This document shows, piece after piece, positions 57,968 through 64,000 of a stretch of DNA of 64,000 nucleotides (position 1 is the stretch's first letter; every line of letters starts with the position of its first letter). Below the pieces are notes generated by a model. That model was not told the origin of the DNA. It searched no databases and was given only the letters and a program-made list of their open reading frames with translations. Source of the stretch: Warburgia ugandensis (Eukaryota > Streptophyta > Magnoliopsida > Canellales > Canellaceae); contig CP141133.1 of assembly GCA_035236585.1 (NCBI GenBank), positions 45,525,729 through 45,589,728 of the forward strand, in the 5' to 3' direction. A program made the translations under genes and the position numbers.

Positions 57968-59271
57968 TCAATTTTAGCATGGAAGAGAGCAACTACTTCT
58001 TTCTTGTGAATCAACTTTTGGCGGTAATTGGTCTGTTAGTTGAATCTATCATTTACTTGGACAAATTAAGGTTGGTTTCAATCTTCAATATTTTCTCTAC
58101 ATTAAGGTTTATCGTAGTGCTAACATTTACTGGGCTATTGTTACATTTCATTAGTTAGTCTGTAATCTAATTGCAGATATAGTAGTGATCTCTCAAAAAC
58201 TAATTTTGTATTTTTTAATTTAATATGCATATTAGTTATGTCAGGATTTCACAACCATCATTTTGTAGGTCTAGATATTCTTCATAGTTATGTTTATAAA
58301 GCCTGACCGGGCAATCAATCATTGCAACTTGTTGTTATAACTGTTAGAAGACATAAAAAATCTGACAATATAGCTACTCTTGTAGAAGAAGGTAAATGTA
58401 GGTGGAAAGTGTAAGTGGACAGTGCAGGTCAATTTCGGCTTTCTTGAATCTGCCTTCATTTGCTCTTGAGGTCTTTTGGCCTTTCAAAACATTCCCAGAA
58501 ATCCAATACAAATCCAGGTCGACAATTCCTTTTTTTTTTTTGTTTGACTTGTCTCTTATTTTTGTTTCTCTCTAACTATTCCGGCATGGGTGCTTATTGG
58601 ATTCATTTTCGGTTCCTTAAATAGTTGGAACATAAGAGCTAGTTATGGTACATCAAGCAATAATGCAACAGTCGGCATAAATGAATCTTAACCATTGGAT
58701 CCTGGCTTTTGTGGTTCTGAGTGGATGACGGGGGCATAAATGAATGGTTCAAAATTATTGGAGTAATCCCTAACTGTATATGAAGCCTGATCTCCTTGGT
58801 CGAGCTCCTCATATTACTGCCTGCTAATAGAAGTCAGGGCAATTGCCTTTCAAGAAGAAGAACTATCCTCTTGGCCGCAGTTTTGAGAAGGCTTGATCTA
58901 ATTATTTAGAGATCATATGATCCTTGCTATGTTGTTGGTTAAGCGCCGTTCATGAGTATGTGGCGCAATGGCTTTGCCAGAGTCGCGCAGGTCTCTAACT
59001 TTAGGCGAGCGGGGTTTGAGGCTGTGCATGAGCACGTGTTTAACTTAAAACGAGAAAAATAAATAAAAAGAGAGAGGGATTCACTGGCCTTGTTGCTCCT
59101 CGAGGACCCATGTTATGAAGATTCACTGGCCTTGTTGCGCCTGGAGTAAAAAGTGAGGATTTCATTGTTAAAAGATGAAAACAAATTCTTGCTAAAGGAG
59201 AATTGTTTGAACAATCCATTTTGACTACTGAAGTATAGATTACGGGAATTTCTGGAAAAGAGTAGTTCTCC
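57967..59271. other. intergenic, nothing recognised
   Basis: No coding region, LTR end or RNA gene is supported. Somewhat less AT-rich after 58,800. Confidence 0.45.
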
Positions 59272-60377
59272 GTGGCTTCATGCTTTAGAAAGTTTATAGG
59301 TAATCGAGACTCTCTCCCAGTAGCAAGTGTTTGGGAGTGGAAAGTGCCACCAAGAATTCTAGTCTTCTGCTGGTTAGCTGGGTGGGGGAGACCTTTAATA
59401 TGGACATGCATCAGGAGAAAAGCACGGACAGTTCCCAGTCGATGTTGCGTTTGCAGCCTTCTGAAGATATTGATCGCTTGATTTTACATTGTAATTTTGC
59501 AGGGTCTATATGGAATTTAGTGTGTAGTCGGTTCAGTGCTGTTTGGTTGGCGTCAGGTAAAGTCATTGATATGATCAGTGCTTGGAAAATTAACTTAATG
59601 TATGCTGAAGGGTGGATGTTATGGTACTGGTGTCCCAGCAACTGTGGTTGTTGTGGAAAGAGAGAAATACAAGGGTATTTAGAGGAAATTATTCAAATGA
59701 AGTGAATGTAGTGGTAGAAGTAAGAGGCATGTTTGTCAATGGGCAGTAGCAGCAGATCCTCTGTTTTGCAGGAAATTCAAAGATGTTGGCAAGCTATCGT
59801 TCAACTTCAAAAGAGTAGACCTCAAAAGAAATATATCATGGACAAAACCAGAACAGGGGTGGATAAAATTGAACTTCCAATGATCTAGCATGGGGATACA
59901 GGACAAACCGGCTCTTGGCTTTGTTGGAGTAATTAGAAATGAGATAGGTCAGATTCTGCTGGAATATTCTGGTCCCTTTGGGAGAAGCCTTGCCATTGGT
60001 GCAGAGGTCCAAGCAGCGGAAGTAGGAATTCTGTTGGCTGAAAACTTCCCCGACAAATACTATGGATTGAGGGTTATTCTCAGTTTCTTATCGGATGGTC
60101 AAACGAACTGTTGGAGGTGGCAAGGAGGTTTACCTATGCCCTTGATGAAGTCTTTCAATCTCTTGCCTAGAGAAGGTTTAAAGCAACTTATATTCATCAG
60201 TCAGCGCACTCTGTTTCTGGCAGGTTAAGCTAGAGAAGGTGTTCATGCTTCTGGTGAGAATTGCCATCCCGAATAACACGTCGTAATTTTATTTTATTTT
60301 TTTCCACCTTTGTACTCTATTTTTCCACCTTCTGGTCCTTTTAATAAAATCCTGTTTTGTCTCTCATATAAAAAAAG
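59272..60377 (+). pseudogene. LINE 3' remnant: RT zinc-binding and RNase H-like domains
   Basis: VWEWKVPPRILVFCWLAGWG (about 59,325-59,384) and HCNFAGSIWNLVCSRF (about 59,486-59,535) are the zinc-binding domain after reverse transcriptase in plant LINEs. Downstream, GWIKLNFQ, stop, SSMGIQDKPALGFVGVIRNE and GAEVQAAEVGILLAENF (about 59,850-60,060) are an RNase H-like domain with its first Asp lost. Two frameshifts and several stops occur. The T-rich 3' part ending CCTTTTAATAAAATCC and a short A-run at about 60,370-60,376 look like a LINE 3' end. The 5' part, including endonuclease and RT core, is absent. Confidence 0.75.
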
Positions 60378-60990
60378 GCATATGAGAATTTCTGCCTATG
60401 AATTTACTTTGCAACTAATGATGTAAAATTATGAAATTGGAAACTTAGAATTATAAATTATCTATATTTAAAAAATTAAAAAAATTGGTACCATTTGGCT
60501 AGGGGCTCATAAAAAAAACAAAGGGTGCATATATCACTACAAATTTTTTAACAATGATATTGCCTATAAATTATTTCTAGTCTATAGTCTGCTAGAAGGA
60601 ATTTAAGTTGTATTACTTTCATACTAGAAGGTTTTGGTTTCCATAAGTGTTAACTAGGAATTTTAGGTGGGGAAATGATAAATTAAGCCTCTTTATCCAG
60701 ACCTCGAAGTGAGGCTTTCTCTTAGCACTTCACATTGTCTAATTTAACCTTAGACTCTAGTTAACTACCTTTTGATTGAAAATGTACTAACTTAGTTAAG
60801 TTAAATGGGATAGATGTTGCCTTGAAAAGAGTCCCTCTTTGAGGTTTGGTTAAAGAGCCATGGTATATCAGTTCCCTTTTAGGTGAGAGAGCTTCTCTCC
60901 TTTATTACAAAAACAACAACAATAACAACATTAATTGTGATTCTTTTTATAAGAATTGTTGTTATTATTTATCGTATTATTATTATTATT

Positions 60991-61044
<54 letters not shown>

Positions 61045-62450
61045 ATTGTGGAAGACATTGTGCTTCTTTTAAGTTCCTTTAAAGGGTACTTCTCTCCCAA
61101 GTCCTGTTATTCGTAGATGCTAAAAGATGTGTTTATTGGGAGGTGCCCTTTAAGTGTGACACGTGGTCAAAGAAGTAAAAAATTCTTTTAAAAATGTTAA
61201 CTAGATTTGAGTTAATGTACAACGTGTCATGCTTAAACTACACCTCCCAGTAAAAGTAGTTTAAGTGTCTACAAATATAAAGACTCTTCTCTAATGCATG
61301 TTCCCTAAAATAGTATTATATTTTACTATCTTTCAAAAGCAATGCTAACCAAATGGTAAGTTGCCTCTCGCAACCCCTTTTACATGGTGGGCATCATGTT
61401 TGGTTAATCCAATCCTTTCATTTGAGCTTTCTAACTTATTTCCATCCAATAGTGCAACAATCACAACAATTGGAGGATTATAACATTTAAAGCTATGTTT
61501 TTGGTGGTTAAAAGTGGATCACTGTGTTTATAGTTTCTAACAATCCTTTTCCTATGATCAAAGTTTAAATGCTAGAAACAGTTAATCCACACCAACTCAG
61601 AATATCCAAGGTGGGATAGATGAGATGAAGGGTTGGGTCAACAAAAGGTGGCCCCATTAGGGTTTTTGTAGTGAAAGTATACATAGGGACACCTTTTTTA
61701 ATGATTTGAAGTTTTATTATGACTACTTTGTCATAGATCCATGTCACAAAATCAATTACTCTAGATAATTATGTTAAAGCCAATTTGTTACTCTCCATTT
61801 TAGAATGGAAAATAGCTCAAAGAAAATAATAATAGGATCACATGAGTATGTAGCTAAGGGAACAAGCCAATACCCGAGGCAAGATGTTAAGATGATTGGT
61901 TTATATTGTGGGTGTTCATTCTAAGATGACCCTTAAAAGGGTCTCAAACACCATGGCCCTTTCCAACTAGCTTTAGTCTTGAGCAACAAACCCACCAGGT
62001 CCATAAACTAGTCTCTACTAAATGAGTTGTCACATTATCTTGGGTTTGAAGAGATAAGAAGGTTGACCTAGTTTCTCCTGCTTTTTAGTTTACAATGAAT
62101 GCATAAACCATTTTGTGAGGTAAAATTAAGATAACATGCTTAGAAGATGTGAAGAAAGTACCTAGCTAGAATATATATTGCCTTGCAAGTGACTTCCTTG
62201 CTATGTAAATCAAGCAAGCCTTCTTAAATAGCCATTTCTACTTAATTATGGGTGAGAACCTTTAGGCTTTATATCAAGAAACTCCCTCCTTCTATGGAGT
62301 AGGAATAACTCCATAGCAAGTTTAGAGGATCCTAGGGGAAGGAGAGAGCATGTCTCCAATTCTTCCTCTCTCCTCTAGGGGAAACTCTACTCTATTACAT
62401 TATACATTATGGAAACTATTCTACTATGAAGCAAGATACTTATAATACCC
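60378..62450. other. intergenic with trinucleotide microsatellite
   Basis: No gene recognised. Apart from the microsatellite, AT-rich sequence without transposon ends. Confidence 0.45.
60975..61046. repeat. (TAT)n(TTG)n compound microsatellite
   Basis: Short TAT run, then about 17 TTG units. Poly-Val or poly-Cys reading frames across it are artefacts. Confidence 0.93.
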
Positions 62451-62840
62451 CTAATTTTTAGAATTCATTTAAGTAATTACTATTTATGCTCTGAATGAAA
62501 TTTGGAATCAAAATTTCTAAAAATATAGTTTTGTATAATTAAACCTATGGAAAACTTAGAATTAGTATATGAAACTTCAATATTTGTAATCTACATGAAA
62601 AAATGATTCCAACAACACTAAGTATACTGAAATCAGAGTTCAAACCAATAATTCACACTCATTTTAATTAAGGTACTTAATATTAAAATTTAATAAAGGG
62701 CAAAAGGGTAAACTCACTTTAAGTAGGCCCTACCTGACAGAATATCATGTTTAAGATTTTAAAACGTATCAATTAAGAGCCATAATTAAGGTGTAATGCT
62801 TTTTAAAACTATTTCCAATTAATAATAATTAAATATGTAA
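62451..62840 (+). repeat. diverged fragment of LTR D start
   Basis: TATAATACCCCTAATTTTTA resembles the LTR D start TGTAATAACCCCAATTTTTG. AAAAATGATTCCAACAACACTAAG at 62,608 matches AAAAATACTATTCCAACCCTACTAAG at 43,165, and GGGCAAAAGGGTAAACTCAC at 62,698 matches 43,244. The rest of the LTR is not found. Confidence 0.55.
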
Positions 62841-63486
62841 TTGATAAATATAAAAAATATATATTTTCCCTCCAACCTCTTTTTCTGTACAAACAACCAT
62901 GTTGTCCGAGACTGCATCAAGTCCCCAGGCCATGCATGTTGATTAAATCATCCCAGTCTCGGTGCCAACCATCTTCCAACTCTAGCCATTATCTTTTGAT
63001 GGCGGTCATTGTCCTACCACTTTAGTTACCATCTTCTCACTCTCAGTCACTATCTTTCCACTTTGGTTGTGCATTGCACTGTCCTGATGCTTTGGCCAAT
63101 TAACAAATAACCTGATGCAAACAGAGAGAAGAGAAGAGAATAAGGAGAAAAAGAAAGAAAAATAGAGAAGAAGAAAAGGAGAAGAGAAAAAGGAGATATG
63201 GGCTGCTAGAAGAAAAGATATATAAGCTGGTAGTAATGATGCATGAGGATCACTATGCATGAAGGTGATCATCGTTCGAGACAGAGTTAGGCAAAAAGAG
63301 CGACGGCTCAGATTGATGATCCAAGCTGAGCATCTTCTCCACCTTGACAAAATGACAAGGAGTGCTCAACCTAATCTAAAATTCAATCATTCATTGCTGA
63401 AAAGTCAATAGATTGTAGCTTGTCAAAGATTTTGGGTATGCTGGGGAAAATAACTACTTAGATTGATGATTTGAACTAATCATATT
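62841..63486. other. intergenic, nothing recognised
   Basis: A purine-rich stretch at 63,120-63,200. No gene seen. Confidence 0.4.
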
Positions 63487-64000
63487 TGTAGCTTTAATAA
63501 TACTCACAGGTGCATGAATCAATGCAGTATTGCAAGTAAGAGAAGTAGATCCCACAAGGAATGTCACAAATTTATATTTTGATGGATCTTATTCAAAGTG
63601 CTTAACCTCAACTAAAGAGAGATTGACCTATATTTGAATTTAAATTAGAAAAGCAAATGATAAAAGAAATGAAATATGCATGAAATTAGAAACTACGCCC
63701 AAAGGAAATTTTCTAAAAATAAAATTATGCTATGGAATTAGAAACTTATGTAATTAGCATAGATTCAATAAAATAAACTAATGCAAAACTAGCATGAACT
63801 GAACTAAGCAACAATCTTAAGAAAACTTACTAAAAAGAAAACTTTCCTAAATTAACATTTTCCTAATTCTAAAACTTTCCAAAAATGAAACTTCCTAAAA
63901 ATAAAAAAGGAAACTTTCTAAAATAAAGTATGATGTAAATAACTAAGCAAGTAATGCTAAACTAATATAAAATAAAAGAACAATAATCCACTTAAAGGAA
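63487..64000 (-). repeat. LTR B-type 3' end, inverted, runs off the window
   Basis: On the minus strand the end reads CCTTGTGGGATCTACTTCTC, TTGCAATACTGCATTGATTC and TATTATTAAAGCTACAA, matching the LTR B end (CATGGGATCGACCTCACTTG, ACTATATTGATTGG, TTATTAAAACAACA). The body is rich in GAAAGTTTCC-like strings, as in LTR B at 40,080-40,330. No tRNA-Asp PBS is seen next to it, so it may be a solo or truncated LTR. Confidence 0.65.

Noticed and set aside
57751..58158. 135-codon plus-strand frame
   Set aside because: It runs through the TC/AC microsatellite (poly Ser-Leu, His-Thr), and its N-terminal part is repeat R3. No conserved domain.
60846..61116. Poly-Cys and poly-Val frames
   Set aside because: Translation of the TTG microsatellite.

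Overview
The window is nuclear DNA of a flowering plant. The evidence is one recognisable host gene with plant intron borders, encoding the microtubule plus-end protein EB1 (EB1C type, 10,395-12,790), set in about 50 kb of AT-rich, heavily decayed LTR retrotransposons whose primer-binding sites match plant tRNA-Met and tRNA-Asp. No bacterial operons, CRISPR arrays or rRNA genes are visible. I cannot name the species. || Layout. 1-6,323: 3' part of a Tat/Athila-type Ty3/gypsy element (element A) with a collapsed pol region and its 3' LTR. 6,360-7,720: minisatellite of about 35-bp units, itself duplicated. 7,721-10,300: gene-poor. 10,395-12,790: EB1C in six exons, with GTG in place of the expected ATG and a one-base frameshift before its C-terminal tail. 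13,236-31,700: a 1.4-kb tandem duplication (R1, R2). R2 has been split by a solo Tekay-like LTR (T1, with TSD CCTCC) and by a nearly complete Tekay/Del chromovirus (T2), beside a reverse-oriented LTR fragment and an Au-type SINE. 31,701-33,312: degraded spacer with short unrecognised coding-like pieces. 33,313-57,439: a minus-strand gypsy element (G) opened up by a nest of insertions. 57,445-64,000: an inverted copy of part of R, a LINE 3' remnant with RNase H, microsatellites, and fragments of the LTR families seen earlier. || How the pieces fit. The 24-kb block at 33.3-57.4 kb reads as nested Russian dolls. G has matching LTRs and TSD TTCTT. A Tekay-like element C is inserted in its integrase, with TSD CCTCT (right copy TCTCT). 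An Athila-like element B sits in the left LTR of C. Inside the LTR of B is an inverted solo LTR of the element A family (TSD AGATG). In the gag of B begins element D, which has a PBS but no recognisable pol. Removing the insertions rejoins G codon by codon at the integrase zinc-binding region. || The T2 polyprotein keeps one reading frame for 4.5 kb without an indel, yet has 27 premature stops by my reading, 22 TAG and 5 TGA with no TAA. This is the pattern expected from decay of methylated CHG and CG cytosines. All calls come from reading the sequence by eye; no alignments or searches were run.
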